Shown here piece after piece: positions 1-8,715 of a stretch of 64,000 bases of DNA. The notes beneath the pieces were generated by a model. It saw nothing but the letters and a program-made list of their open reading frames with translations. It had not been told where the DNA came from and made no database searches. Position 1 is the first letter of the stretch, and every line of letters begins with the position of its first letter. This stretch comes from an uncultured Alphaproteobacteria bacterium (GTDB lineage Bacteria > Pseudomonadota > Alphaproteobacteria > HIMB59 > GCA-002718135), in contig CACGZD010000002.1 of assembly GCA_902577425.1 (NCBI GenBank), positions 62,001 to 126,000 of the forward strand. Reading direction: 5' to 3'. The position numbers and the translations under genes are program-made.

Positions 1-201
1 TTTAGATATGGGTTCTTTTTTTAATCTTCTGTCAAAAGATTCTCTAAATATTTGAAAGTCAATTTGTTCAATATCAAAATTACTAAAAAAAATTTCTTTA
101 TCAATAATTGATGATCTATTTAACAAAGCTCTTAATTCTAATTCAGGATCATCAAAATGATTACTTAATTTTTTTAAATGTAAATTTAAAAAATCATTCA
201 T
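1..201 (-). CDS. prmC: Peptide chain release factor glutamine methyltransferase PrmC (N-terminal part, cut by window edge)
   Basis: The first 67 codons of a gene that runs off the left edge. The translation starts [16 protein letters not shown] and continues with [11 protein letters not shown], ending in an [14 protein letters not shown] stretch. This matches the helical N-terminal substrate-recognition domain of PrmC/HemK, including the R-R-L-x-x-E-P-I block that precedes the methyltransferase fold. PrmC methylates the glutamine of the GGQ motif in release factors. The start codon overlaps the end of prfA by eight bases (ATGAATGA), and prfA-prmC is a classic translationally coupled pair. The catalytic NPPY motif lies outside the window, so the call rests on the N-terminus and on context. 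Confidence 0.8.
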   Translation of the reverse strand, partial: MNDFLNLHLKKLSNHFDDPELELRALLNRSSIIDKEIFFSNFDIEQIDFQIFRESFDRRLKKEPISK

Positions 202-1270
202 TGTTTAATTCTGCTAATTTTTTAGATTCATCATCAGTGCTCAAAGGTGTAATTAAATCATTTAATTGACCCTCTAAAATTTCTGTTAAATTATAAAGAG
301 TAAGATTAATACGATGATCAGAAACTCTTCCTTGTGGAAAATTATATGTTCTAATTCTCTCTGATCTGTCACCAGATCCTACTTGAGATTTCCTATTTTT
401 AGCTCTTTCTTGGTTTTTTGCTTGTGTTTCTTTATCTAGTATTCTCGATCTTAAAATCTTTAAAGCTTTAGCCTTATTTTTATGTTGTGATTTTTCATCC
501 TGTTGAGAAACTACTATTCCAGACGGTATATGAGTAATTCTTACTGCACTGTCTGTTGTATTAACAGATTGACCTCCTGGTCCACTCGATCTAAAAACAT
601 CTATTCTTAAATCTTTTTCCTCTATATGAATGTCAATTTCTTCAGCTTCAGGTAATACTGCTACAGTTGCTGCAGAAGTATGAACCCTGCCACTGTTTTC
701 TGTTGTAGGCACTCTTTGAACTCTATGAACTCCAGATTCATATTTAAGTTTTGAGAAAACATTTTTTCCAGAAATATTACATATTACCTCTTTAATTCCT
801 TTTAGACCTGTTTCAGATATTGATAGAATATCAAATTTCCATGAATTCAACTCAGAATATTTTTGATACATTGAAAATAAATCTGCAGCAAAAAGAGAGG
901 CTTCATCACCCCCAGTACCTGCCCTTATCTCTAATATAGAATTTTTTCCATCATTAATATCTCTAGGTATCAAAGATTTTAATAAATCTTCTTCTAATTT
1001 TTTAAGAATTATTTTTTTTTCTTTAATCTCTTCTTCAGCTATTTCTCTAATTGAAAGATCTTGATCTTTTAACAATTCTTCAAGATTTGTTAATTCATTA
1101 TTATTTTTATTATATGAATTAATTAATTCAACTATTGGGGTAATTTCTGAATACTCCTTATTTAAATCAATTATTTCATCTGTTTTAAAATTTTCTTGAT
1201 TTGATAATTTTTTTTCTATCAATTTATGCTTATTAATTATTGCTTCAAGTTGCAAATTAAAATCTTTCAT
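194..1270 (-). CDS. prfA: Peptide chain release factor 1
   Basis: RF1 reads UAA and UAG stop codons on the ribosome and triggers peptide release. The 358 residues are normal family length. The hydrolysis motif GGQ lies at about residues 232-234 within [19 protein letters not shown]. The codon-reading tripeptide is P-T-T at about 188-190, which fits the RF1 PxT pattern and not the SPF motif of RF2. An N-terminal helical domain, rich in Lys and Glu, occupies the first 100 residues. The start ATG shares one base with the hisS stop (TAATG), and the 3' end overlaps prmC, so hisS-prfA-prmC are probably co-transcribed and translationally coupled. Confidence 0.97.
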   Translation of the reverse strand: MKDFNLQLEAIINKHKLIEKKLSNQENFKTDEIIDLNKEYSEITPIVELINSYNKNNNELTNLEELLKDQDLSIREIAEEEIKEKKIILKKLEEDLLKSLIPRDINDGKNSILEIRAGTGGDEASLFAADLFSMYQKYSELNSWKFDILSISETGLKGIKEVICNISGKNVFSKLKYESGVHRVQRVPTTENSGRVHTSAATVAVLPEAEEIDIHIEEKDLRIDVFRSSGPGGQSVNTTDSAVRITHIPSGIVVSQQDEKSQHKNKAKALKILRSRILDKETQAKNQERAKNRKSQVGSGDRSERIRTYNFPQGRVSDHRINLTLYNLTEILEGQLNDLITPLSTDDESKKLAELNNE

Positions 1271-2502
1271 TAGCTTAAATCTTTAATAATATTTTCTATT
1301 GTTTTTTTTTCTTGAATATTCTTGTTTAAATCTTTTAATGTACAAAGATTTTTTTCAACTTCTTCTTCTCCAATAATTATTGCAAATCTGGCACCAAGTT
1401 GATTAGCATGAGATAAAGATTTTTTTAAATTATATTTATAATCAAAATGAATACTAATATTTTTCTGTCGAAGTTGATTGGCAACTTTAAGCCCATATTC
1501 TTTAAAAGATTCATTGATAATTATTAAATGAATGTTTTTTTGTAAAGGTTTGATATCATCCATTAACATAATTAAACGCTCAATACCTCCGGCCCAACCT
1601 ACTCCAGGAATATCAGGACCTCCAAGTAATTTTGTTAAGCCATCATATCTACCGCCACCAATTAAGGTGTCTTGCGATCCTAAATCTGATGTTTTGAATT
1701 CAAATACAGTGTGACAATAATAATCAAGCCCCCTTACTAAATTCATATTTATAGAAAAATCTACAGACATATCTTTTAATATTTTTTGAATATTGGAAAA
1801 TTTTTCTTTAGCTTCATTCGAATAAAAATCAGATATTTGTGGTGCATTTAAATTAATTTCTATATCTGTTGGATCTTTTGAGTCTAAGATTCTTATTGGG
1901 TTTAAAACAATCTTACTTTGTGATTCTTCTGTTAATTTCTTTTTATTTTGTTTGAAATAATTGCCTAAAGCTATACTAAAATTAGTTATGGTGTTCTTAT
2001 CTCCTAAAGAATTAATAAATAAATTGATTTTTTTTTCAGGTAATAAATTTTTTAGAAAATTATTAGCTAAAATAATTAAATCTATATCTGCTGATATATC
2101 GTGAGTCCCAAGTATCTCAAAATTAATTTGATTAAATTGTCTATATCTTCCCTTTTGAGGTCTTTCTCTTCTAAACATTGGCCCAATGCCATATAATTTT
2201 TTTGGGAGTTTTTCTAAAAGGTTATTACTTATTGCTGATCTTATCATGGGGGTAGTATATTCTGGTCTTAAAGTAAGAAAATCTTCATTTTTGTCTTTAA
2301 AGGTATACATTTCTTTAAGAACCACATCACTATTTTCACCTAATGGCTTTTTAAATAACTCTGTTGATTCAAAAATAGGAGTAATAATCTCTTCAAAATT
2401 ATAAATTACAGAATAATGACTGATTAAGTCTTGTATCGTTCTGTATTTTATAACTTGTTGTCCAAAAAAATCATGGGTTCCTCGTACTGGTGTAATTTTC
2501 AT
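1270..2502 (-). CDS. hisS: Histidyl-tRNA synthetase
   Basis: Class II aminoacyl-tRNA synthetase that charges tRNA-His. Recognisable blocks are the N-terminal [10 protein letters not shown], motif 2 with LRPE followed by [14 protein letters not shown], the histidine-specific [15 protein letters not shown] block, and motif 3 [11 protein letters not shown]. The C-terminal anticodon-binding domain covers roughly the last 90 residues. Length (410) is normal. One variation: the usual motif 2 run R-P-E-G-T-A is R-P-E-Y-T-T here. Alphaproteobacteria are known to contain divergent HisRS lineages that lack recognition of the extra G-1 base, but this protein keeps the conventional E-R-P-Q-K-G-R block. 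It overlaps ispG upstream by four bases (ATGA) and prfA downstream by one. Confidence 0.96.
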   Translation of the reverse strand: MKITPVRGTHDFFGQQVIKYRTIQDLISHYSVIYNFEEIITPIFESTELFKKPLGENSDVVLKEMYTFKDKNEDFLTLRPEYTTPMIRSAISNNLLEKLPKKLYGIGPMFRRERPQKGRYRQFNQINFEILGTHDISADIDLIILANNFLKNLLPEKKINLFINSLGDKNTITNFSIALGNYFKQNKKKLTEESQSKIVLNPIRILDSKDPTDIEINLNAPQISDFYSNEAKEKFSNIQKILKDMSVDFSINMNLVRGLDYYCHTVFEFKTSDLGSQDTLIGGGRYDGLTKLLGGPDIPGVGWAGGIERLIMLMDDIKPLQKNIHLIIINESFKEYGLKVANQLRQKNISIHFDYKYNLKKSLSHANQLGARFAIIIGEEEVEKNLCTLKDLNKNIQEKKTIENIIKDLS

Positions 2503-3608
2503 AACGGACTCTTTTTTACATTCATAATTTTATCAGCTTTTTTTCTTATTATACTCTCTAAATATGAAGGAAGTTCTTCGTTGTTAATTCTATGGTCTTT
2601 TTTACCATCAATATATATCATATGTGTACCATTTCCTCCTCCTGTAATTCCTACTTGTGTCATTGTAGCTTCTCCAGGTCCATTAACAACGCATCCAATA
2701 ATAGATACTGTTATAGGCACATTAATATCTTCCAAAGAAGATTCTAGTTTTTTAACTGTTTCTATAACAGGAAATTGTTGTCTTGCACATGATGGGCAAG
2801 AGATTATTTTAACACCTCTATTTCTAATACCTAGACTTTTAAGTATTTCATAGCCTACTCTTACTTCTTCTTCTGGTTCATCAGATAAAGAAACTCGTAA
2901 TGTATCTCCAATACCTTTAAGTAATAATTGTCCAATCCCAATTGATGATTTGACAGACCCACTTCTTCGTCCACCAGCCTCTGTTATACCAAGATGAAGA
3001 GGATAATCACAAAGTTCAGATAATCCTTCATAAGACTTAATAGCTAAAAAAATATCTGAGGCCTTTACACTTATTTTAAAATTATAAAAATCATGATCTT
3101 CTAAAATTTTTATATTATTCATCGCGCTTTCAATTAGAGCGTCTGGATTAGGCTCAGCATATTTTTCTAGAATCTTTTTTTCTAAACTTCCCCCATTTAC
3201 TCCTATTCGAATAGAACATTCATTATCCTTAGCAGCTTTAATTACTTCTTTAATTTTTTCTTTTGAACCAATATTTCCTGGATTAATTCTTAAACAAGAA
3301 GCACCATTTTTAGCTGACTCTACAGCTCTTAAATAATGAAAATGAATATCTGCTATAATAGGTACTTTGGATTTTTTGCAAATTTCTTTTAAAGCTTCTG
3401 TTGAATTTTTATCTGGGACTGAAACTCTTACTATATCTGCACCAATATCTGCAACTCTTTTAATCTGCGCTATAGTAGACCTAATATCTATCGTTGGTGT
3501 ATTAGTCATTGTTTGAATCAATATTGGATTTTTACCTCCAATTTTTAAATCCCCTACATTTATAGTACGTGTTTTACGCCTATCAATTTTTTGATACGAA
3601 CGTTCCAT
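2499..3608 (-). CDS. ispG: 4-hydroxy-3-methylbut-2-enyl diphosphate synthase (IspG/GcpE)
   Basis: Penultimate enzyme of the non-mevalonate (MEP) isoprenoid pathway; it reduces methylerythritol cyclodiphosphate with a 4Fe-4S cluster. The cluster cysteines are visible in the C-terminal domain as [10 protein letters not shown] and, further on, [10 protein letters not shown], the diagnostic IspG signature. The N-terminal two thirds form the TIM-barrel, with [16 protein letters not shown] near the start and [14 protein letters not shown] in the middle. The 369 residues fit the bacterial type without the large plant insert. It lies seven bases after the rodZ-like gene and overlaps hisS by four bases, consistent with one operon. 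Confidence 0.97.
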   Translation of the reverse strand: MERSYQKIDRRKTRTINVGDLKIGGKNPILIQTMTNTPTIDIRSTIAQIKRVADIGADIVRVSVPDKNSTEALKEICKKSKVPIIADIHFHYLRAVESAKNGASCLRINPGNIGSKEKIKEVIKAAKDNECSIRIGVNGGSLEKKILEKYAEPNPDALIESAMNNIKILEDHDFYNFKISVKASDIFLAIKSYEGLSELCDYPLHLGITEAGGRRSGSVKSSIGIGQLLLKGIGDTLRVSLSDEPEEEVRVGYEILKSLGIRNRGVKIISCPSCARQQFPVIETVKKLESSLEDINVPITVSIIGCVVNGPGEATMTQVGITGGGNGTHMIYIDGKKDHRINNEELPSYLESIIRKKADKIMNVKKSPL

Positions 3609-3615
3609 TTATTTT

Positions 3616-4464
3616 TTATTTATTAAAGTTAATATCAATAACTAGAGATTCAACAACTTCACCCAACTTTCCAACTTTTCCTTTCACTACACCATCTATA
3701 GCAACAATTATATTGCCAGAATTTCCTGCTGTAAGATTTAAATTTTTTGATAAATTATAAGAGTATTCTTCATCTTGATTCATTAACTTACTAAAAATTA
3801 TGTTTTCTTGTTTATCTCGCAATTGTATCCAAGTAGAGTCTATAAATTTCAAAGTAATAATTTTATCATTAAAAATAGAATTTTTATCAGGTATTGAGGC
3901 AATTGCGCTAGAAGAACTTATTTTTTTTATTTCTTTATTTGGGTTAATTTTTGATAAACTTTCTTTTTTATTATTGTCATTTTTTTGATTATCTTTTTCA
4001 TTTTGTAATAAAATAATATTCATTTCTTCTAACTCAATATTAGCAATTAAATTTTCAGGAATATCTGGGGTAATTGCAAAATTATTTTTAAAATCATTTT
4101 GATTGAAAAATATAAAATAAAAACTTGAAGCCACAATTATTATTGAAAATATGGCTAATGAATTAGGAATAGATAATAAAAAATTTGATTTTATGGGTTT
4201 AGCAATCTCCTTGATATTGTCTATTTTATTATAAGATATTTGAATTTTAAAAAAATCTATAATTTCTTTTTCATTCAAATCTAAAAATCTTGCATAAGAT
4301 CTTATATGTCCTATGAGGTAAACAGAGTCGAGGTAGTCTGGAAAATTATCGTCCTCTATTAAACTCAAAATTTCATTACTAATATTTAATTCTTTAGCAA
4401 TATAAGATAATTTATAATTTTTTTTAACTCTTACGCTTTTTAAATATTCACCAATAAATTCCAT
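3616..4464 (-). CDS. rodZ: RodZ-like cytoskeletal membrane protein (HTH_25 / DUF4115)
   Basis: Bitopic inner-membrane protein of the RodZ family, which links the MreB cytoskeleton to wall synthesis. The first 75 residues form a Cro/CI-type helix-turn-helix domain (IGEYLKSVRVKKNYKLSYIA, then S-N-E-I-L-S-L-I-E-D-D-N-F) used in RodZ for MreB contact and not for DNA binding. A transmembrane segment lies at about 99-120, followed by a Lys/Asn/Ser-rich linker and a C-terminal beta domain (T-W-I-Q-L-R-D near the start, later LTAGNSGNIIVAIDG) typical of DUF4115. RodZ-like genes next to ispG are a familiar arrangement. A plain membrane-anchored regulator is the alternative. Confidence 0.85.
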   Translation of the reverse strand: MEFIGEYLKSVRVKKNYKLSYIAKELNISNEILSLIEDDNFPDYLDSVYLIGHIRSYARFLDLNEKEIIDFFKIQISYNKIDNIKEIAKPIKSNFLLSIPNSLAIFSIIIVASSFYFIFFNQNDFKNNFAITPDIPENLIANIELEEMNIILLQNEKDNQKNDNNKKESLSKINPNKEIKKISSSSAIASIPDKNSIFNDKIITLKFIDSTWIQLRDKQENIIFSKLMNQDEEYSYNLSKNLNLTAGNSGNIIVAIDGVVKGKVGKLGEVVESLVIDINFNK

Positions 4465-4494
4465 AAAATAACAATTAAATATATTTTTCTTTTA

Positions 4495-5709
4495 TTACTT
4501 CTTATCTAATTTGTATACATCATGAAGCGACTGTATTGCAAGGTCTGTATATATTTTTTTAATCAAAACACTAATTTTAATTTCTGAAGTTGATATTGCT
4601 AGTATATTTATCTTGTTTTTAGCAAGAGTCGTAAACATTTTTTCAGCAACACCTGATTGGGACATCATACCCATACCAACAACAGAAATCTTAGCTATAT
4701 CAGAGTCTAAGGATAAATTTGAATAATTTAATTCATCATATTTTTCTTCAATAATTTTTTTAGCTTCCTGTAATTCATTATTAGGGACAGTAAAAGTTAT
4801 ATTAGCATTAATACCATCTTGTGAAATATTTTGAACTATCATATCAACATTAATATTATTGCTAGCCATTAAACCAAAAATTAAAGCAGAAATACCTGGT
4901 TTATCTGGTATTCCAGATATTGTAATCTTAGATTCATTTTTACTATAGGAAACTCCACTTACAATTTCATTTTCAATTAGTTCACTTTCATTAACTACAT
5001 ATGTTCCTTCTTGATTTGTAAATGATGAAAGAACTTGAAGAGTAAGATTATTTTTCATTGCCAATTCAACTGATCGAGTTTGTAAAACTTTAGCTCCTGT
5101 AGAAGACATTTCCAACATTTCTTCATATGTTAATTTATCAATTTTTTTTGCTTTTTTTTCAATATTCGGATCGGTAGTGTATACACCCTCAACATCAGTA
5201 TAAATATCACATCGTTCTGCTTTAATAGAAGAAGCTATTGCCACTGCAGTAGTATCTGAACCGCCCCTTCCTAAAGAAGTAATATACCCATAGGTGCTTA
5301 TACCTTGGAAACCAGCTAACACGATAACATCATTTGATTGAAAATATTTATTTAAATTTTCATTATTAATATTCAATATTCGCCCTTTCTCGTGATGCTC
5401 ATCTGTAACTATTGGAATTTGCCAACCTAACAAAGGAATACTTTTGATTCCTTCTTTTTTTAATAGCATTGAAAGAAGGCCAATAGTAACTTGTTCACCA
5501 GAAGTTAATATTAAATCTGCTTCCATTGGAGCCTTATAATCCACTTTATTAATAAATGATTGTAATTCATTAGTTACGCCCGCCATAGCAGAAAGAATAA
5601 CTACAATCTTATTATTAACTGATTCTGCTTTCACAGTTTTAGCAATTTTTCTTATTTTTTCAACACTCGCAACAGATGTGCCACCAAATTTCATTACAAT
5701 AATACTCAT
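4495..5709 (-). CDS. lysC: Aspartate kinase
   Basis: Phosphorylates aspartate at the first step of lysine, threonine and methionine synthesis. The kinase domain opens with MKFGGTSVASVEKI, and the catalytic core shows LTSGEQVTIGLLSMLL, GRGGSDTTAVAIASSI and TDVEGVYTTDPNI. Two C-terminal ACT domains (about residues 265-400) carry SKITISGIPDKPGISALIFG and K-I-S-V-V-G-M-G-M, the allosteric site for lysine and threonine feedback. The length of 404 is normal for the monofunctional enzyme. It is divergent from ubiG, with 66 bases between start codons. The lysC/ubiG pairing is a conserved alphaproteobacterial neighbourhood as far as I recall. Confidence 0.95.
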   Translation of the reverse strand: MSIIVMKFGGTSVASVEKIRKIAKTVKAESVNNKIVVILSAMAGVTNELQSFINKVDYKAPMEADLILTSGEQVTIGLLSMLLKKEGIKSIPLLGWQIPIVTDEHHEKGRILNINNENLNKYFQSNDVIVLAGFQGISTYGYITSLGRGGSDTTAVAIASSIKAERCDIYTDVEGVYTTDPNIEKKAKKIDKLTYEEMLEMSSTGAKVLQTRSVELAMKNNLTLQVLSSFTNQEGTYVVNESELIENEIVSGVSYSKNESKITISGIPDKPGISALIFGLMASNNINVDMIVQNISQDGINANITFTVPNNELQEAKKIIEEKYDELNYSNLSLDSDIAKISVVGMGMMSQSGVAEKMFTTLAKNKINILAISTSEIKISVLIKKIYTDLAIQSLHDVYKLDKK

Positions 5710-5775
5710 TTATTAAAAACTTCTTTTAATTAATTTAAAGGGTTATTATTATGTTTCTAAAAAAGTACAAGTTTT

Positions 5776-6483
5776 ATGAACAAAAAAAAATCAAAAAAAC
5801 AAGAATATAATAATTTTTCATCAATTGCCAAAGAATGGTGGAATCCAGAAGGAAAATTTAGAATATTACACAAAATTTTACCAATTAGAATTAATTATAT
5901 TTTAAATAAAATTGATTATAAAAAAATAAAAAAGCTTGAAATTCTTGATTTAGGATGTGGCGGTGGACTGACTTGCGAACCACTAGCGAGATTAGGAGCT
6001 AGTGTAACTGGAGTAGATTTTGTTGAAGAAAATATAAAAGTTGCTAAAAATCATGCTATTCAATCAAATTTAAATATAAGCTATTTTCATAATGATATTG
6101 ACTCTATTATAATCAAAAAGAAATATGATGTAATTCTTATTCTTGAAGTATTAGAGCATTTAGATAATTGGGAATCACTTATAAAGAAGATAAAAAAAAA
6201 TTTAAAACCTAGAGGAAAGATAGTTTTTTCAACAATTAATAAAACTCAATTAGCTAGAATAACAAGTATTTTTATAGCAGAAAATATTTTAAATTGGGTT
6301 CCAAAAAATACTCATGATTACAATAAATTAATTAAGCCAAAAGATTTGGTAAAAGTTTTAAAAAAAAATAAATTTAAAATTAAAAATATTGAGGGTATGA
6401 ATTTTAATCCACTCACTAGAGAATGGAATTTAAGTAAAAATTTTTATCCAATAAATTATTTTTGTACAGCTGAAATAACTTAA
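5776..6483 (+). CDS. ubiG: Ubiquinone biosynthesis O-methyltransferase
   Basis: SAM-dependent O-methyltransferase acting twice in ubiquinone ring synthesis. The N-terminal FSSIAKEWWNPEGKFRILHK is the UbiG signature. The SAM-binding motif I, LDLGCGGG, falls at about residues 57-64, followed by LARLGASVTGVDFVEENIKV. Further on E-V-L-E-H-L-D-N and G-K-I-V-F-S-T-I-N complete the Rossmann core. The 235 residues are normal length. The stop codon overlaps that of the opposing DUF1178 gene in the tetranucleotide TTAA. Together with COQ9 elsewhere in the window it indicates an aerobic, ubiquinone-based respiratory chain. Confidence 0.95.
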   Translation: MNKKKSKKQEYNNFSSIAKEWWNPEGKFRILHKILPIRINYILNKIDYKKIKKLEILDLGCGGGLTCEPLARLGASVTGVDFVEENIKVAKNHAIQSNLNISYFHNDIDSIIIKKKYDVILILEVLEHLDNWESLIKKIKKNLKPRGKIVFSTINKTQLARITSIFIAENILNWVPKNTHDYNKLIKPKDLVKVLKKNKFKIKNIEGMNFNPLTREWNLSKNFYPINYFCTAEIT

Positions 6484-6899
6484 TTAGTTTTTTTAGAAGG
6501 AGTCCACGGTAAAGGAACTACACTAATTTCTTCATCCAAAAGTTCTTTTGTTTGATCTAAACTAGCCTCACCATATATAGGTCTTTCATCTATCTCACCA
6601 TATTTCATTTTTTTGGCTTCTTCAGTAAAATTTGAACCAACATAATCAAAATTTTTTTCAATAATTTTTTTATATTTTTTTATATTATTAATAACTGTTT
6701 TCTTATTTTTACTATGTTTTTTTGAATTAGATTTTTTTGAAAGATTGGGAGACATTAAAAATTTTTTTATTGATGAACTATTACAATTTGGACAATTTAT
6801 AATATTTTTTCTTAGTTGTTTTTCATAATCTTTAGAATTATCAAAACATCCTTCAAACTCAAATTGGCAAGATTTACAAACTAAATTAAATACAATCAT
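6480..6899 (-). CDS. DUF1178 family zinc-ribbon-like protein
   Basis: Small protein of unknown function in the DUF1178 family, widespread in alphaproteobacteria. The N-terminus MIVFNLVCKSCQFEFEGCF contains one CxxC pair, and about 25 residues later INCPNCNSSSIKKFLMSPNL supplies a second, making a probable four-cysteine metal site. The middle is a Lys/Asn/Ser-rich linker. The C-terminal half carries the family block YVGSNFTEEAKKMKYGEID followed by R-P-I-Y-G-E-A and a short tail ending with P-L-P-W-T-P. Its position beside ubiG and lysC matches other alphaproteobacteria. It is 24 bases downstream of the cupin-like gene and probably in the argJ transcript. Confidence 0.88.
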   Translation of the reverse strand: MIVFNLVCKSCQFEFEGCFDNSKDYEKQLRKNIINCPNCNSSSIKKFLMSPNLSKKSNSKKHSKNKKTVINNIKKYKKIIEKNFDYVGSNFTEEAKKMKYGEIDERPIYGEASLDQTKELLDEEISVVPLPWTPSKKTN

Positions 6900-6923
6900 G
6901 ATTTATAATATTATATTTTTTTT

Positions 6924-7373
6924 CTATTTTTCAATACCTAAATCTTCATTAAGATTAAAAATATCAATAATTGAACTTTGCTTACCAATAGATTCATTGA
7001 TAATTATTTTACTTGGAAGTGTAGTGCCCATATTTGGGAATAAAGTAAAATTTTTAGATTCTTCATTATTTGTAATTTTAAATGTCTTTAAGCCTCTTAA
7101 AACAATACATAAATTATCATTAGGCAAAGGGCTTTTTATTTTGGATAAAGCTTCATTATAATTCTTAAATTTAATGCTTAATTTAATATTGTTGTATTCT
7201 TTAATCTCTTCAAAATTTGTTATTTCTGCATATGAACTAATATTTAAATCTATAATTTTTTCAATTAAAGAAAATTTAAGTTTTTCTAAATAATTAATTC
7301 CCAGTATTTTTTCATTAATTTTTTTATTACTTTCAATAATTAGCTTATCAATTTCTTTAAAAAAACTCTCCAT
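6924..7373 (-). CDS. Hypothetical protein with a possible cupin-like C-terminal half
   Basis: I do not recognise this 149-residue protein with certainty. The first 60 residues are predicted helical and rich in Ile, Lys and Asn. The second half (KIKSPLPNDNLCIVLRGLKT, then F-T-L-F-P-N-M-G-T-T-L-P) has the short-strand rhythm of a single cupin barrel, but it lacks the clear His-x-His metal motif, so a catalytic role cannot be claimed. There is no signal peptide or membrane segment. It is 43 bases after argJ and 24 bases before DUF1178 on the same strand, so co-transcription is likely. Base composition resembles that of its neighbours. Confidence 0.6.
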   Translation of the reverse strand: MESFFKEIDKLIIESNKKINEKILGINYLEKLKFSLIEKIIDLNISSYAEITNFEEIKEYNNIKLSIKFKNYNEALSKIKSPLPNDNLCIVLRGLKTFKITNNEESKNFTLFPNMGTTLPSKIIINESIGKQSSIIDIFNLNEDLGIEK

Positions 7374-7416
7374 ACAAATTGTTATTACACTGAATATCTA
7401 ATTAATAAAACAAATT

Positions 7417-8691
7417 TTATGAACGGTAGTCTGCATTTATTCTAATATATTCATGTGTTAAATCAGATGAATATACAGTCCGTTGAAATTTCCCTATACC
7501 TAAATTGACATTAATTTTTATATGTTTATTTAACATATATCTATCAAGTTTTTTAAGATTAATTTTTTCATATTTATGTCCTTTATTTGCAACTAAATAA
7601 TTACCAAACATAAGTCTAATTTTGTTTTGAACAACTTGATTATTTGCTTTCCCTATAGCCATTATCACTCTTCCCCAATTGGCATCTTGACCAGCTATAG
7701 CAGTTTTAACTAAAGGAGAATTAGCAATTGAAAAACTCACTTCGGTGGCTTGCTTGTATGTTTTTGCCCCACTAACTTTAACTTCAATTAATTTAGAAAT
7801 TCCCTCTCCATCTGAAATAATTTGTAATGCTAACTCAGACATAACTTCTTTTAATCCTAGAGATATTTTATTAACTATATTTGGAGATTTAATTTTTTTT
7901 TGATCCTGGTCTGATAGTGAAAATAACATCAATGTGTCACTTGTTGAAGTATCACCATCTACACTAATAGAATTGAAGCTAGAATCAAGATTTGAATGTA
8001 GTATTTTTTTTAAAGTATCTTTTGATAGATTTGCTTCTACAAAAATATAACCTAGCATAGTGCCCATATTAGGGAAAATCATCCCTGATCCTTTGGCAAA
8101 ACCAAAAATATTAATTATTTTAGAATTTATTTTAATTTTTTTTACTATACTTTTTGGATAAGTATCGGTGGTCATAATTGCTTTTGAGGCTGACAACAAA
8201 TTTTTAGTTTTTGATTTTAAAATAGTTGGAAATATTTTTATTATTTTATCTGCATTTAGTTTTTCACCAATAACACCTGTTGAAGAGACTAAAACTTGAC
8301 TCTTTTTGCAATTAAAATATTTCGAAGCTGCTGAAACATATTTATCAATTGTCTTAATACCATTTTTGCCAGTATGAGCATTTGCATTCCCAGCATTAAT
8401 AATTAATAATTTACAAAGCCCTCTATTATTCATTTTGTCCCAAATAATTGGCGCCGAAGGTGTTGAGGTTTTTGAATATACAGCAGATAAAGGTGTTAAT
8501 TCTTTAAAAACCACTATTAATAAATCATCTAATTTTTTTTTAAATCCAACATGAAAAGTAAAAAAATCAAGATATTTAGATTTAAAATTCTTAGCTTTGT
8601 TTATTTTAAAAAGAAAATTATGTTTATTTTTAAGATAAAGTCTTTCATTGCTTGAAAGAGCTAAATCCTTAGTAGATCTCTTATTCGCCAT
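7417..8691 (-). CDS. argJ: Bifunctional glutamate N-acetyltransferase / amino-acid acetyltransferase
   Basis: ArgJ transfers the acetyl group from N-acetylornithine to glutamate, closing the acetyl cycle of arginine synthesis; the bifunctional forms also use acetyl-CoA. The precursor self-cleaves into alpha and beta chains at a conserved threonine. Here the site is in K-G-S-G-M-I-F-P-N-M-G-T-M-L with the nucleophile at about Thr211. The residue before it is Gly, where Ala is usual. Other family blocks are IINAGNANAHTG, VLVSSTGVIGEKL, SVDGDTSTSDTLMLFS and ANWGRVIMAIGKA. At 424 residues it is slightly long. It is divergent from secA, with about 24 bases between the start codons. Confidence 0.93.
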   Translation of the reverse strand: MANKRSTKDLALSSNERLYLKNKHNFLFKINKAKNFKSKYLDFFTFHVGFKKKLDDLLIVVFKELTPLSAVYSKTSTPSAPIIWDKMNNRGLCKLLIINAGNANAHTGKNGIKTIDKYVSAASKYFNCKKSQVLVSSTGVIGEKLNADKIIKIFPTILKSKTKNLLSASKAIMTTDTYPKSIVKKIKINSKIINIFGFAKGSGMIFPNMGTMLGYIFVEANLSKDTLKKILHSNLDSSFNSISVDGDTSTSDTLMLFSLSDQDQKKIKSPNIVNKISLGLKEVMSELALQIISDGEGISKLIEVKVSGAKTYKQATEVSFSIANSPLVKTAIAGQDANWGRVIMAIGKANNQVVQNKIRLMFGNYLVANKGHKYEKINLKKLDRYMLNKHIKINVNLGIGKFQRTVYSSDLTHEYIRINADYRS

Positions 8692-8715
8692 ATGATAACA
8701 GCCAATATCATAAAA

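Noticed and set aside
2431..2853. A 140-codon open frame on the plus strand
   Set aside because: It lies wholly antisense to hisS and ispG, both with full-length conserved motifs; its composition is that of a shadow frame, with no start signal or family resemblance.
8692..8715. An earlier in-frame ATG for secA
   Set aside because: It would add eight residues not found in SecA and would directly abut the argJ start codon; the Met at 8716 gives the family N-terminus.
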